Made by a program: the position numbers and the translations under genes. Below, piece after piece: positions 1 through 8,401 of a stretch of DNA of 64,000 nt. The stretch's first letter is position 1. Each line of letters opens with the position of its first letter. The stretch is taken from the NCBI RefSeq assembly GCF_003367175.1, contig NZ_QRGA01000003.1:681-64680 (forward strand), in the 5' to 3' direction. Source of the stretch: Trinickia dinghuensis (lineage in GTDB: Bacteria > Pseudomonadota > Gammaproteobacteria > Burkholderiales > Burkholderiaceae). The notes under the pieces are model-generated. The model had not been told where the DNA came from. It searched no databases and saw nothing but the letters and a program-made list of their open reading frames with translations.

Positions 1-63
1 GGCCATGGGTCCGGCGGAAACGGAAACAGCGGCAATGGATCCGGTAGCGGCAGCAACCACTGA
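1..63 (+). CDS. 3' end of an unidentified gene with a Gly/Ser/Asn-rich tail
   Basis: Frame 1 is open from the first base and stops at TGA (61-63). The visible 20 residues are almost only Gly, Ser and Asn, with two His, in a GSGGNGNSG-like pattern. Low-complexity tails of this kind occur on surface, secreted or linker-bearing proteins, but nothing visible identifies the family. The gene begins outside the window. A chance open frame is possible because the stretch is short, although the ordered Gly-x alternation makes real coding more likely. Confidence 0.5.
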   Translation, partial: GHGSGGNGNSGNGSGSGSNH

Positions 64-116
64 CGTACCAAGTGCCGCGTCGATCAACGACATCATCGAT
101 GCGTGCGCAACCGGCC

Positions 117-151
117 GGAGAGCGGATATCCCCTTGTGGTAACCGCTCTCC
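117..151. terminator. Inverted repeat between the truncated first gene and the aldo/keto reductase
   Basis: GGAGAGCGG (117-125) pairs perfectly with CCGCTCTCC (143-151) around a 17-nt loop. It lies downstream of the truncated plus-strand gene and beyond the 3' end of the minus-strand reductase, where a terminator is expected. There is no clear T-run, so it may be a factor-dependent or mRNA-protecting hairpin. I see no gene in the rest of 64-315. Confidence 0.4.
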
Positions 152-315
152 TCGATGACCGGCTCGACCTTACCTTGCGCGACACATGCCGTTCAAGCCT
201 CGCCTCGGGCCTCGCGTCTCAAAGATGCATCATCATCGGCGGATTCAGCGGCCGAACCCGCATCGGCGAACTGTCGGCGAACGCACCGACGACCGACGAG
301 CATCGTCGGTATCGA

Positions 316-1158
316 TCACAGCATCTCGAGCGGCACCTTCCTGCGCGGCGGCTTGAACTCACCGTCGATCTTCGCCAATTCCCGCTCGTTGAGGACGATG
401 TCGAGCGCCTGGCGATTCGCGCGCACATGCTCGACGCTGCCCGCCTTCGGAATAGCGCAGACCCCAGGCTGCGACAGCACCCACGCCAGTGCGATCTGCA
501 CCGGCGTCAGACCGCGCTCGCGCGCGATTTCATCCAGCACCGATCGCTTGGGCAAGCGCATGTGATCGATCGGACTATAGGCCATTGCGGGCATCCGATG
601 CGCCTTCAGCCAAGGCAGCAGATCGAACTCGGGCCCGCGCCGGGCCACGTTGTAGAGAATCTGATTCGCGGCGCAGGCCTGCCCACCGGCGTCGACGAGT
701 TCGTCCATGTCGTCGACGTCGAGGTTGCTCACGCCCCAGTGCCGGATCTTCCCGCCGCGCCGCAAGCCCTCGAGGCCCTCGACCGTTTCCTCGAGCGGGA
801 CACCGCCGCGCCAATGCAGCAAATACAAATCGAGCCGATCGGTCTTCAAGCGTTTCAGGCTCGCCTCGCACGAAGCGACGACCCCACGCCGGCCCGCATT
901 GTGCGGATACACCTTGCTGACGAGGAAGATACGATCGCGCAGTCCTGCCAGCGCCTCGCCGAGCAACGCTTCGGTTTCCCCTTCGCCATACATTTCGGCC
1001 GTATCGATCACCGTCATGCCGAGTTCGATACCGGCGCGCAGTGCATCGATCTCGGCGGAGCGCCGCTCGGGCCGCTCACCCATTTCCCAGGTGCCTTGCC
1101 CCAGCCGGGCGATACGCTCGCCGTCGGGCAGCGTGACGAAAGCGTCGTCGCGCGTCAT
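316..1158 (-). CDS. Aldo/keto reductase
   Basis: This 280-residue protein is a cytoplasmic NADPH-dependent aldo/keto reductase, a family that reduces carbonyls to alcohols on a TIM barrel. The catalytic tetrad is visible: Asp52 and Tyr57 in IDTAEMYG, Lys82 in VSKVYP and His115 in YLLHWRG. The C-terminal AIPKAGSVEHVRAN segment matches the family cofactor-binding motif (IPK.s...r...N). Length is normal for the short bacterial members (about 275-290). It is transcribed divergently from the GntR-type regulator at 1340, with about 180 bp between the starts; regulation by that protein is possible but not shown. The substrate cannot be inferred. Confidence 0.93.
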   Translation of the reverse strand: MTRDDAFVTLPDGERIARLGQGTWEMGERPERRSAEIDALRAGIELGMTVIDTAEMYGEGETEALLGEALAGLRDRIFLVSKVYPHNAGRRGVVASCEASLKRLKTDRLDLYLLHWRGGVPLEETVEGLEGLRRGGKIRHWGVSNLDVDDMDELVDAGGQACAANQILYNVARRGPEFDLLPWLKAHRMPAMAYSPIDHMRLPKRSVLDEIARERGLTPVQIALAWVLSQPGVCAIPKAGSVEHVRANRQALDIVLNERELAKIDGEFKPPRRKVPLEML

Positions 1159-1339
1159 ATCAACCTCCTCAACGATTGGCTATCGGATGCAGTGTAGTCA
1201 TCGGGGGCGTGACTTGCGCTTGCATCGACGAATGGGCGGTATCAGAGGCGCGTATGCTCGGCTTCAACCTGTCGATATCCGGCCCTGACGGCGCCGCGAT
1301 GACATAAAATTGCCGCTTGCCCCTCGCCGCGCACATTCC

Positions 1340-2089
1340 ATGAACAACGCTTCCTCCGAAGACCGCTGGCGCGATTTGCGCCCGGACCCGGACAACGACA
1401 CGCCGCTTTACCTGCAGCTCGCGCGCAAGCTCGGCCAGGCCATCCACGAGAACCGCTGGAACGCCGGCGAAGCACTGCCCTCGGAGCGCGTGCTGTCCGA
1501 TGCGCTCGGCGTTTCGCGCATCACGGCCCGCAAGGCGATCGCACTGCTCGTGGAGCAAGGTTTGATCCGCCGCACTCAAGGCGCGGGAAGCTTCATCACG
1601 CCACGCTACGACGATCCCCTCTCGCGTTTGTCGAGCTTCAGCGAAATGCTGCGCCGGCGCGGCTTCACGCCCAGTTCCAAATGGATTTCGCGCGAGATTC
1701 AACCGGCGAGCCGCGATGAAGTCATCCAGCTCGGTTTGTCGCCGGCCGCGGCCGTCACGCGTCTGAAGCGCCTGCGGCTCGCCAATGGCATCGTCATGGC
1801 CGTCGAGAATTCCACGCTGCCCGCGTCGGTCATCCCCGATCCGAACGCAATCGGCGATTCGCTCTACAGCTATCTCGAACAGCGGGGCCTCGGCATCACG
1901 CGCGCCCTGCAGCATTTCCGCGCCGTCAATGCGAGCGACGAGATCGCGCTGCAGATGGGCATCGCGACACACGACGCCCTGCTGCTCATCACGCGTATCG
2001 GCTACACCACCGATCAGCGCGCGATCGAGTTGACCGACACGTACTGCCGCAACGACTACTACGACTTCGTCGCCGAACTTCGGAAGTAG
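1340..2089 (+). CDS. GntR-family regulator with UTRA effector domain (HutC/NagR type)
   Basis: The protein is a 249-residue DNA-binding repressor or activator. Residues 21-87 form a GntR winged helix-turn-helix (LPSERVLSDALGVSRITARK, then the wing RRTQGAGSF). Residues from about 100 to the end form a UTRA ligand-binding domain (SSFSEMLRRRGF ... YSYLEQRG). An upstream in-frame TTG exists at 1310, but the ATG at 1340 begins a sequence typical of the family. HutC-type relatives sense N-acetylglucosamine-6-phosphate, urocanate or similar small molecules. No nag or hut genes lie next to it here, so the effector is unknown. The nearest divergent gene is the aldo/keto reductase, and the CoA-transferase gene converges on it with a 34-bp gap. 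Confidence 0.9.
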   Translation: MNNASSEDRWRDLRPDPDNDTPLYLQLARKLGQAIHENRWNAGEALPSERVLSDALGVSRITARKAIALLVEQGLIRRTQGAGSFITPRYDDPLSRLSSFSEMLRRRGFTPSSKWISREIQPASRDEVIQLGLSPAAAVTRLKRLRLANGIVMAVENSTLPASVIPDPNAIGDSLYSYLEQRGLGITRALQHFRAVNASDEIALQMGIATHDALLLITRIGYTTDQRAIELTDTYCRNDYYDFVAELRK

Positions 2090-2123
2090 TCGCCGCACAC
2101 GCCGTGCCTAGCACACCGCCGCG

Positions 2124-3542
2124 CTAGGCAGTCCAGCTCGCCGCATCGGCGCCGAGCGGCACCGGCGGCCGGTCGAATCGAGGCGGTGTGGCCAACATCG
2201 TCTCGGCCGGCGCCGTGGCCAGCACCTTGCCGAAAGGCGAGTCCATCGTCTGCATCAGATCGCGCACGGCGTCCAGCGGCACGTCGGGCGCGCGCCATCC
2301 ATCGGCGATCGTACCGAACGACTGCAGCCACCGCCCTGTTTGCGCCAGCGAAACGCGCACGTGCCAGCTACCGCCTTCGACAGCCCGGCGCAGCAACGCC
2401 GCCATCGCGCCGAAAGCGGCGAGATATCCGGTCGCGTGGTCGAGTGCCTGACAAGGAAGATGCTTGGGTGCCGTCGCTCCGGCCGCCGCGCGCTCGGTCC
2501 AGGCGATGCCGCTCGCCGATTGCACGAGACTGTCGAAGCCGCGCCGCTGCGCCCAAGGGCCCGCATGCCCGTACGCGCAGATCGACACGTAGACGATCCC
2601 GGGCCGCGCCCGCGCCAGCGCCTCGGGCGAGAACCCATGCGCCGCCAGCGCGCCGGGACGATAAGCCTGCAGGAAGATGTCGGCCTCGCTTGCGAGCGCG
2701 TGCAGCGTGGCCCGCTCGTCCTCTCGGCGCAAATCGAGCAGCGCCGAACGCTTGCCTCGGCCGTTGTCGATGACGAGCGGCGCGATGTTGGGCAGATGCG
2801 GTCCGTTGACGAGCAAGACGTCGGCTCCATGCTGAGCGAGCGTGCGCCCGGCCACGGGCCCCGCAATGATGCGGCTCAAATCGAGCACGCGCACGCCGCC
2901 GAGCGGACGGGCGTCGATCGCACCGGCCGCGCGGCCGATCGGCATTGGCCGTGCATCGCCCTCACCGTCGCCGCCGATCCGTTCGATCTCGAACAGCGGC
3001 AGCGCGGCGATCGCCGACGCCTGTTCGAGTGCGGCCCATTCGTCCGGACGCCTAATCAACGCCGCGCACAGCCCCGCATCGGCGAGCGCTTGATCGAGCG
3101 CGGCGCCGTCCCAGCCCCGAATTGCCGCGCTGACGCCCGCATGATCGTTCGCGCAGCCGAGCAGATTGACGACGCCTTGCCGATGATGCGGAAAATTCGT
3201 GTGCAACTGAATCCAGCGCCCATCGCGCGTTTCATAAAACCCCATCAACGGATCGCGCAGTTCCGGCGCGGCGCCTTCATCGATGCGTAGATACCGCTCG
3301 CTGCGAAACACGGCAAGCGCGCGCCGCTGCTCGACTTCGATACGTTGACCGATTCCGGTGCGCAGCCGGTGGCATTGCGCCGCGGCCAATGCGGCGGCAC
3401 CGATCGTCGCGCCGGCGAGCGCACCGACGCGATAGACGGAAGGCAGCCCCGGATCCTCGCCGACAAGACGGACATCGTCCAATGCAGTTACATCGCAACC
3501 GGCCAACGACCAAATATGTTCGAGCGCACTGAAGGCAGTCAT
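2124..3542 (-). CDS. CaiB/BaiF-type (class III) CoA transferase, unusual domain order
   Basis: The family moves CoA between acyl-CoA and a carboxylate through an aspartyl-CoA intermediate. The C-terminal part (about 213-472) holds the canonical start of the fold (GVRVLDLSRIIAGPVAGRTL) and the region of the catalytic aspartate, Asp368 in ALDHATGYLAAFG. The typical N-terminal Rossmann start is therefore near residue 213 rather than residue 1. The first about 200 residues resemble a second, incomplete CoA-transferase half (MGFYETRDGRWIQLHTN is like the family's 'frtkDGyi.l' segment). Total length, 472, is longer than the usual 380-430. It may be a circularly permuted or fused form. The substrate is unknown; no acyl-CoA ligase or dehydrogenase is adjacent. 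Confidence 0.8.
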   Translation of the reverse strand: MTAFSALEHIWSLAGCDVTALDDVRLVGEDPGLPSVYRVGALAGATIGAAALAAAQCHRLRTGIGQRIEVEQRRALAVFRSERYLRIDEGAAPELRDPLMGFYETRDGRWIQLHTNFPHHRQGVVNLLGCANDHAGVSAAIRGWDGAALDQALADAGLCAALIRRPDEWAALEQASAIAALPLFEIERIGGDGEGDARPMPIGRAAGAIDARPLGGVRVLDLSRIIAGPVAGRTLAQHGADVLLVNGPHLPNIAPLVIDNGRGKRSALLDLRREDERATLHALASEADIFLQAYRPGALAAHGFSPEALARARPGIVYVSICAYGHAGPWAQRRGFDSLVQSASGIAWTERAAAGATAPKHLPCQALDHATGYLAAFGAMAALLRRAVEGGSWHVRVSLAQTGRWLQSFGTIADGWRAPDVPLDAVRDLMQTMDSPFGKVLATAPAETMLATPPRFDRPPVPLGADAASWTA

Positions 3543-3618
3543 GGTCTGAAAAGAACGAAGTGACGATGTCGACGAGTCTAGGTTCGCGCTCCATGCCGAT
3601 CAATCTCGATTTAAGCGA

Positions 3619-3936
3619 TCAAGCCGCGGCCTGGCGCAAGCGCAAAGCCGGCACCGGCAGCCGCGGACGAGCGAGCGCCTCCTGCTTGCCGCTCTCGTCC
3701 CGCGAACCCGCGCTCCTCACCGTCACGCGTACGTCGCCGCGCCCCGAGCCGATCCACGTCCGCGCCCCGGCGGGCAACAAAAACGACTGACCGGAATCGA
3801 GCCAATAGTCTTCGGCGTCGCCCTCGATCGTCAGCCAAAGCGTGCCGTGCGCCACCTCGACGACGAGCGACCGGTCCACGCGCCATGCCGTGGCGGGTTC
3901 GTCGTATCCCATTTCGAACGTCCGGATTTCGCGCAT
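3619..3936 (-). CDS. DUF2917 family protein
   Basis: This small 105-residue protein resembles the DUF2917 family common in Burkholderia. It has a compact beta-rich, cupin-like core (VVEVAHGTLWLTIEGDAEDYWLDSGQSFLLPAGA, residues about 25-58 with the glycine turn) and a basic Pro/Arg tail. There is no signal peptide or transmembrane segment. Its function is not known. It is divergent from the MocR-type regulator; only 141 bp separate the two starts, and that gap contains repeated CCGAACAGTT elements. Control by the MocR protein is therefore the natural inference. Confidence 0.75.
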   Translation of the reverse strand: MREIRTFEMGYDEPATAWRVDRSLVVEVAHGTLWLTIEGDAEDYWLDSGQSFLLPAGARTWIGSGRGDVRVTVRSAGSRDESGKQEALARPRLPVPALRLRQAAA

Positions 3937-4007
3937 CGCCTTACTCCTTCAAAATTGTTCCGTCTATTCATTATTGCGATAGCACGGCTACAATCACATG
4001 CACAGTA

Positions 4008-4053
4008 CCGAACAGTTTTCGGCCGAACTGTTCAGCCAAAATCCCGAACAGTT
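4008..4053. promoter_or_regulatory. Repeated operator between DUF2917 gene and MocR regulator
   Basis: Two exact direct copies of CCGAACAGTT lie at 4008-4017 and 4044-4053, 36 bp apart. Between them is an inverted copy, GAACTGTTC (4025-4033). AACAGTT (4011-4017) and AACTGTT (4026-4032) form an inverted repeat with an 8-bp spacer. The last copy is 24 bp before the MocR start codon. Mixed direct and inverted repeats are typical of MocR-type operators, which need both the DNA-binding and aminotransferase-like domains. Binding is inferred. Confidence 0.6.
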
Positions 4054-4077
4054 ACCGTTGCCGGTTGGAGGACGAGG

Positions 4078-5532
4078 ATGAAAATCGAGATCGACCGCGC
4101 GAGCGGCGTGCCGATGACCGAGCAGATCGTCGCGGCCATGGATCGCTGGATTCGTTCTCGCGACGCGCATGCGGGCGCCAAGCTGCCGTCGATCCGCCAG
4201 CTCGCGCACGAATGCGGCATCAGCCGCTTCCCCGTGATCGAGGCCTACGACCGGCTCGTCTCGCTGGGGCTCGTCGAATCGCGCCACGGGTCGGGGTTTT
4301 ATGTGAGCGGCCGCGCTCAGGCCGCGCTCGATCGCTGCGGCGCGTCGGACCCGCGCCGCGCCGAGGAGGAATCGAACTACATCCTCGAGCAGTTCAATCA
4401 CCCGGGCGGCACGCTCAAGCTCGGCAGCGGATTCATTCCCGAGCCGTGGCGCGACGTGGAAGGCATCGCGCAGGCGGTGCGCCACGTCGCGCGCACCGAT
4501 CCCGGATCGCTGATCGATTACGCGACGCCGCTCGGCAACGCCGCGCTGCGCGAACACCTGCAGGCGCGCATCGCCCCGCTCGGGATCCGCGCCGACGCCT
4601 CCCAGATCTTGGTCACGTTCGGTGCGAGCCAGGCCATCGATCTCATCGTGCGCTACATGCTGCGCGCGGGCGATACGATGTTCGTCGAGGATCCCGGCTA
4701 CTACAATTTATTCGGACTCCTAAAGTTGCACGGCGTCAACGTCGTCGGCATTCCGCGCACGGCCACGGGGCCGGACATCGAAGCGCTGCAGGCCGAGCTG
4801 AAGCGGCATCGCCCGCGAGCGCTGTTCGTCAACACGGTTTTTCATAATCCGACCGGGACGGTCGTGGCGCCGTCGGTCGCCTTTCGCCTGCTGCAGCTCG
4901 CGCACGAGCACGACTTCACGATTGTCGAGGACGACATCTACGCCGATTTCCAAGCGGATACGACCGACCGGCTTGCCGCGCTCGATCAGCTCGAACGCGT
5001 GATCTATATCGGCGGATTGTCGAAAACGCTGTCGTCGTCGCTGCGGATCGGCTTCATCGCCGCGAGCCGCAAGACGGTCAAGGACCTCGGGGACATCAAG
5101 ATGCTCACGAGCATCAGCGGCTCGCAGTTCGCCGAGGCGGTCACGCTGGCGATGCTCGAGCGCGGCGCCTACCGCAAGTTCCTGGAACGGCTCCGGCGCC
5201 GCATGACCGACGCGCTGGGCACGACGACGCGCACGCTCGAGGCACACGGCTGGCAACTGTTCGCGCCGCCGGCCGGCGGCAAGTTCATCTGGGCGCGCGT
5301 GCCGCATATCGACGATTCGCAAACGTTGATCGAGTGCGCGGCCGAATGCGGCGTGACGATCGCCGCGGGCAGCTACTTCCGTCCGCACGGGGAATCGAGC
5401 CCGTGGATCCGGATCAACGCCGCCTATGCGCAAGATCGGCGCGCTCACGCGTTCTTCGCCCGCGCGGGACAGTTGGCGCCGAGCGGCGACGCGCGCCCCT
5501 CGGGCGCAAACGAGCGCGCGCTCGTCGACTAA
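4078..5532 (+). CDS. MocR-type transcriptional regulator (GntR wHTH fused to PLP aminotransferase-like domain)
   Basis: The 484-residue protein has an N-terminal GntR winged helix (KLPSIRQLAHECGISRFPVIEAYDRL, split here at residues 35-50 and 51-60; wing SRHGSGFYV). A fold-type I aminotransferase-like domain covers about residues 110-470. The PLP lysine is Lys316 in GGLSKTLSSS. HNPTG (256-260), EDDIYADF (284-291) and Arg324 complete the PLP site, so cofactor binding should be intact. The family (GabR, PdxR, TauR) senses amino acids or PLP. The frame is open upstream to 3847, but the ATG at 4078 follows a GGAGGACGAGG ribosome site and begins the conserved wHTH. The likely target is the divergent DUF2917 gene and itself. 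There is no metabolic neighbour to name the ligand. Confidence 0.9.
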   Translation: MKIEIDRASGVPMTEQIVAAMDRWIRSRDAHAGAKLPSIRQLAHECGISRFPVIEAYDRLVSLGLVESRHGSGFYVSGRAQAALDRCGASDPRRAEEESNYILEQFNHPGGTLKLGSGFIPEPWRDVEGIAQAVRHVARTDPGSLIDYATPLGNAALREHLQARIAPLGIRADASQILVTFGASQAIDLIVRYMLRAGDTMFVEDPGYYNLFGLLKLHGVNVVGIPRTATGPDIEALQAELKRHRPRALFVNTVFHNPTGTVVAPSVAFRLLQLAHEHDFTIVEDDIYADFQADTTDRLAALDQLERVIYIGGLSKTLSSSLRIGFIAASRKTVKDLGDIKMLTSISGSQFAEAVTLAMLERGAYRKFLERLRRRMTDALGTTTRTLEAHGWQLFAPPAGGKFIWARVPHIDDSQTLIECAAECGVTIAAGSYFRPHGESSPWIRINAAYAQDRRAHAFFARAGQLAPSGDARPSGANERALVD

Positions 5533-5830
5533 AGCTAAAGCTCGTCCCGGGCCTCTCCGCCCACACCGCGCGGAACGACCCCGCCGGAGCGCCGCGTTGG
5601 GGCGCACGGCACCGGCGTTGTGCGCGCACGCATCATGCGGAGCGGCGCGCGCTCGAGTTCGGCCCGCCGGTTCGGCCCGCCGGCAAGCGCATCGTCATCT
5701 TGCATAAATCTTGCTGGCGTATGCTGTACAGTTGAGCCAGCGTTCAGTGCTGTCTTGAAAGTGTCGCTGAAGGGCAGCTTGGCTCGCGAGGCACCCCGCG
5801 GCGCCTGTATTCACTTCCGTCCGATTTCCC
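5533..5830. other. Intergenic stretch with no recognised gene
   Basis: These 298 bases separate the MocR regulator from the EAL-domain gene. They are GC-rich at the left and less so around 5700-5760. No RNA gene, palindrome longer than 8 bp or convincing promoter hexamer pair was seen. The right end must hold the leader of the EAL gene. Confidence 0.4.
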
Positions 5831-7105
5831 ATGAGCATGATCGACCTCGATCCTCCCGGCTTTCAACCGCCTCGTCCCGTCGCGGACGATGAGGGTAGCC
5901 GCCGCACCGTCGTCTATGGCGGCTACACCGTATTCAGCGTGTTCCAACCGGTGTTTTCGGTCTCGCATCGCCGCGCGATCGGCTATCACGCGTCGCTGCG
6001 CGCGCACGACGAACACGGACGGCCGGTCCCCTCGCGCGACGTCTTCGGGCAGGCCGCGCGGCGCGGCGATCTGCTCGAGCTCGGGCGGCTCGCCGAGTCG
6101 CTGCATCTGGGCAATTTCAGCGCGATCGACGGTCACGACGAGTGGCTCTTCCTGAGCCTGCATCCGGCCGCGCTGATGGATACGAGCTACGGGGACGCAC
6201 TGCTCGCGAATCTGAAGTCGCTGAGCCTGCCGCCGCAGCGTGTCGTGCTCGAAGTCCCCGAGCAAGCGGGCGGCGAAACGGGCCGCTTCGCCGAGATCGT
6301 CGACAGCCTGCGCAAATCGGGCTTTCTGATCGCACTCGGCGGGTTCGGGGCGAAGCACTCGAACATCGACCGCGTTTGGCATCTGCATCCGGACATCGTT
6401 TCGCTCGATCGCGGCATCCTGGCGCAAGCGAGCGAGCACTCGCACTTCGAACGCGTGCTGCCGCAACTCGTCTCGCTGCTGCATGAATCGGGGCAGCTCG
6501 TGTTGATGGGCGGTCTGACGACGGAGCGCGACGCGTTGATCGCACTCGAGTGCAACGTCGACTTCGTTCAAGGCAGCTATTTCGCGGAGCCCAGCGCGCA
6601 ACCCGTGGAGCCGCAAGCCGCGGCGGGGCTCGTCGATGCGTTGTCGGCGGCCTTGCGCAAGCGCATCGCGGTTCGCGAGCGCGCGCAAGCCGCGCGCCTC
6701 GCGCCGTATGTGAAATCGCTGGAACAAGCCTGCACGCGCTTCGTGGCCGGCACGCCGGTCGATGCAGCATGCGATGAGCTTTTGAAGCTGTCGGACACGG
6801 CGCGCTGCTTCTTGCTGGACGCTCAAGGCCGGCAAATCGGCGACAACGTCGTGCCGAGCGGCCGCGTCTCGCGGCGCGCGAAGCGTTTCAAGCCGCTGCT
6901 GCACTCGGAAGGCGCGAACTGGGCCCATCGCCCCTACTTCACCGAAGCCGTCCAGGCGCCGGGGCCCGTGCACGTCACGGCGCCGTATCTCTCGCTGAAC
7001 GAGGCCCATTTGTGCGTCACGGCGTCGGTCGCCGCGCAAACCGCTCACGGGCTGCAGGTGCTGTGCGTCGATATCGATTGGGAAGCGGCCTCGCATGGGC
7101 GCTAA
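5831..7105 (+). CDS. Degenerate EAL-domain protein with C-terminal sensor-like domain
   Basis: The protein has 424 residues. About 31-285 form an EAL (cyclic-di-GMP phosphodiesterase) fold, and about 290-424 a Cache/YkuI_C-like domain (RCFLLDAQGRQIGDNVV, then HRPYFTEAV). The catalytic signatures are lost. The EAL triplet reads His53-Ala54-Ser55 (GYHASLR). The Asn of the FxNxS strand is Ser (FLSLHP). The DDFG loop is GGFG, the KID lysine is absent (VSLDRG) and the AEGVE motif is GGLTT. It is therefore probably not a phosphodiesterase. It may bind c-di-GMP or a partner protein as a signalling scaffold. There is no transmembrane helix, so action is cytoplasmic. It appears monocistronic. Confidence 0.85.
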   Translation: MSMIDLDPPGFQPPRPVADDEGSRRTVVYGGYTVFSVFQPVFSVSHRRAIGYHASLRAHDEHGRPVPSRDVFGQAARRGDLLELGRLAESLHLGNFSAIDGHDEWLFLSLHPAALMDTSYGDALLANLKSLSLPPQRVVLEVPEQAGGETGRFAEIVDSLRKSGFLIALGGFGAKHSNIDRVWHLHPDIVSLDRGILAQASEHSHFERVLPQLVSLLHESGQLVLMGGLTTERDALIALECNVDFVQGSYFAEPSAQPVEPQAAAGLVDALSAALRKRIAVRERAQAARLAPYVKSLEQACTRFVAGTPVDAACDELLKLSDTARCFLLDAQGRQIGDNVVPSGRVSRRAKRFKPLLHSEGANWAHRPYFTEAVQAPGPVHVTAPYLSLNEAHLCVTASVAAQTAHGLQVLCVDIDWEAASHGR

Positions 7106-7169
7106 CCCAGCCGTGAACGTCGCCGCGGCCGCAGCGTAGTGACATTGCGGTAATCACGTCAAGCCACGG

Positions 7170-8144
7170 TCAGGCCACGCACTGAGCCGTCGCTGACGCG
7201 CCGGCGATCCGCGCCAGCAATTGCGCGATCGCGCGCGCGCCGAAACGGCGGTTCAACGCATCCACTTCCACCCCGCTCGTCACGAGCGTGAAAGCGCCGC
7301 GCGCGTCGCCCGAGCCTTCGCTCCCGGAACGGAAGCGAACCAGGCCGACCACCTCGCACGCGCGCACGAGCGCGAACGCGCCCCCCCAATCGTGCGGCAG
7401 CGCATGCGCTTCGAGCGCGGCCCCTTCGTTTGCCGCTCCCGCGCATTCAACGGCCGAGTCCACCGTTTGCAGGGGCCGACTCGCGTTGCCGGCCGCGGCG
7501 GCAATGATCACCGCACTGTCGACGAACAACCGCATCGCACTGACCGCATCGGCGCCATGAATCGCCGCCCGCAACCGTTCGATGTTGCCCATGCTGAGTT
7601 CGTCAGGCGCCACGCGATCGCGCGGCTTGCCGTTCGGCACGCGCTCTTGTCCGCCGGACAGACGCAGGCGGGCCCGGTGCGCGAGTTGGCGGCAGTGCGC
7701 GGCGGTTTTGCCGACGACCTCGGCAATCTGCGCATAGTCGTAATCGAACGCTTCGTGCAAGACGAACGCCGCGCGTTCGTCGGGCGAGAGGCGATCGAAC
7801 AGCAGCGCCACGGCCTCGGATACGGAAGCCGCACGCAGCACTTCGTCTTCGGCCGACGGTGCCATGTCGTCGAGCCACGGCTGCATCACCCATTCGCTCG
7901 CACGCGCCGCCTGCTCCGACTGCAGGCGCCGGATGCGGTCGATCGCGAGCCGCGTCGTCACCGTCGTCAGCCAGGCGAGCGGCGTGCGCAGATCGCCCGC
8001 GGCCGCCGTGTGCCACTTCAGCCATGCGTCTTGGACGACGTCCTCGGCCTCGGCCCGGCTGCCGAGCATCCGATAGGCGATCGACGTGAGCCGCGCGCGG
8101 GCGGCCTCGAAACCCGATGTTTTGTCTTTTTCTTCTTGCGTCAT
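7170..8144 (-). CDS. ECF sigma factor of the SigJ/ECF41 type with C-terminal SnoaL-like domain
   Basis: The 324-residue protein has sigma region 2 at about 10-75 (AYRMLGSRAEAEDVVQDAWL) and region 4 at about 105-162 (RLSPDERAAFVLHEAF, AQIAEVVGKTAAHCRQLAHRA). A roughly 150-residue C-terminal extension carries the SnoaL-like fold typical of ECF41/SigJ sigmas. In that group the extension, rather than a separate anti-sigma factor, controls activity. The WLPEP linker signature is not intact (PWLDDM at about 89-94). The chosen start MTQEEKD gives the usual length; an upstream ATG at 8159 adds five residues. No carboxymuconolactone decarboxylase or oxidoreductase target, usual for ECF41, is adjacent. 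The 256 bp up to clpP contain no other gene. Confidence 0.85.
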   Translation of the reverse strand: MTQEEKDKTSGFEAARARLTSIAYRMLGSRAEAEDVVQDAWLKWHTAAAGDLRTPLAWLTTVTTRLAIDRIRRLQSEQAARASEWVMQPWLDDMAPSAEDEVLRAASVSEAVALLFDRLSPDERAAFVLHEAFDYDYAQIAEVVGKTAAHCRQLAHRARLRLSGGQERVPNGKPRDRVAPDELSMGNIERLRAAIHGADAVSAMRLFVDSAVIIAAAAGNASRPLQTVDSAVECAGAANEGAALEAHALPHDWGGAFALVRACEVVGLVRFRSGSEGSGDARGAFTLVTSGVEVDALNRRFGARAIAQLLARIAGASATAQCVA

Positions 8145-8401
8145 TGAATTGGCTCCCAAAGTCGAGCTGTCGGCGCGCCGTGCGCCTCCGTCATATTGAC
8201 GGACGAGCGCGCCTCGATGTGACGTGCGTTCCGTAGTTTTTCATTGCCGACGGAAACGCGGATTTCGTATTCACCTCACGCGCGGCGGTTTTGTCGAAGC
8301 CCCGTCACGTCCTTTCCCATCCGTGCGTCATGACAGCGAGGACCGCCCGCGCGGAGTATGCTCGACCGGCGGCCATCGTCGATTCCTATCCGAGGAGCGC
8401 C

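Noticed and set aside
103-1197. 364-residue plus-strand open frame at the left end
   Set aside because: It is antisense to the aldo/keto reductase, which has an intact catalytic tetrad on the other strand.
1310-1339. TTG start ten codons upstream for the GntR regulator
   Set aside because: The ATG at 1340 gives the family N-terminus; the TTG adds unmatched Arg/Pro residues.
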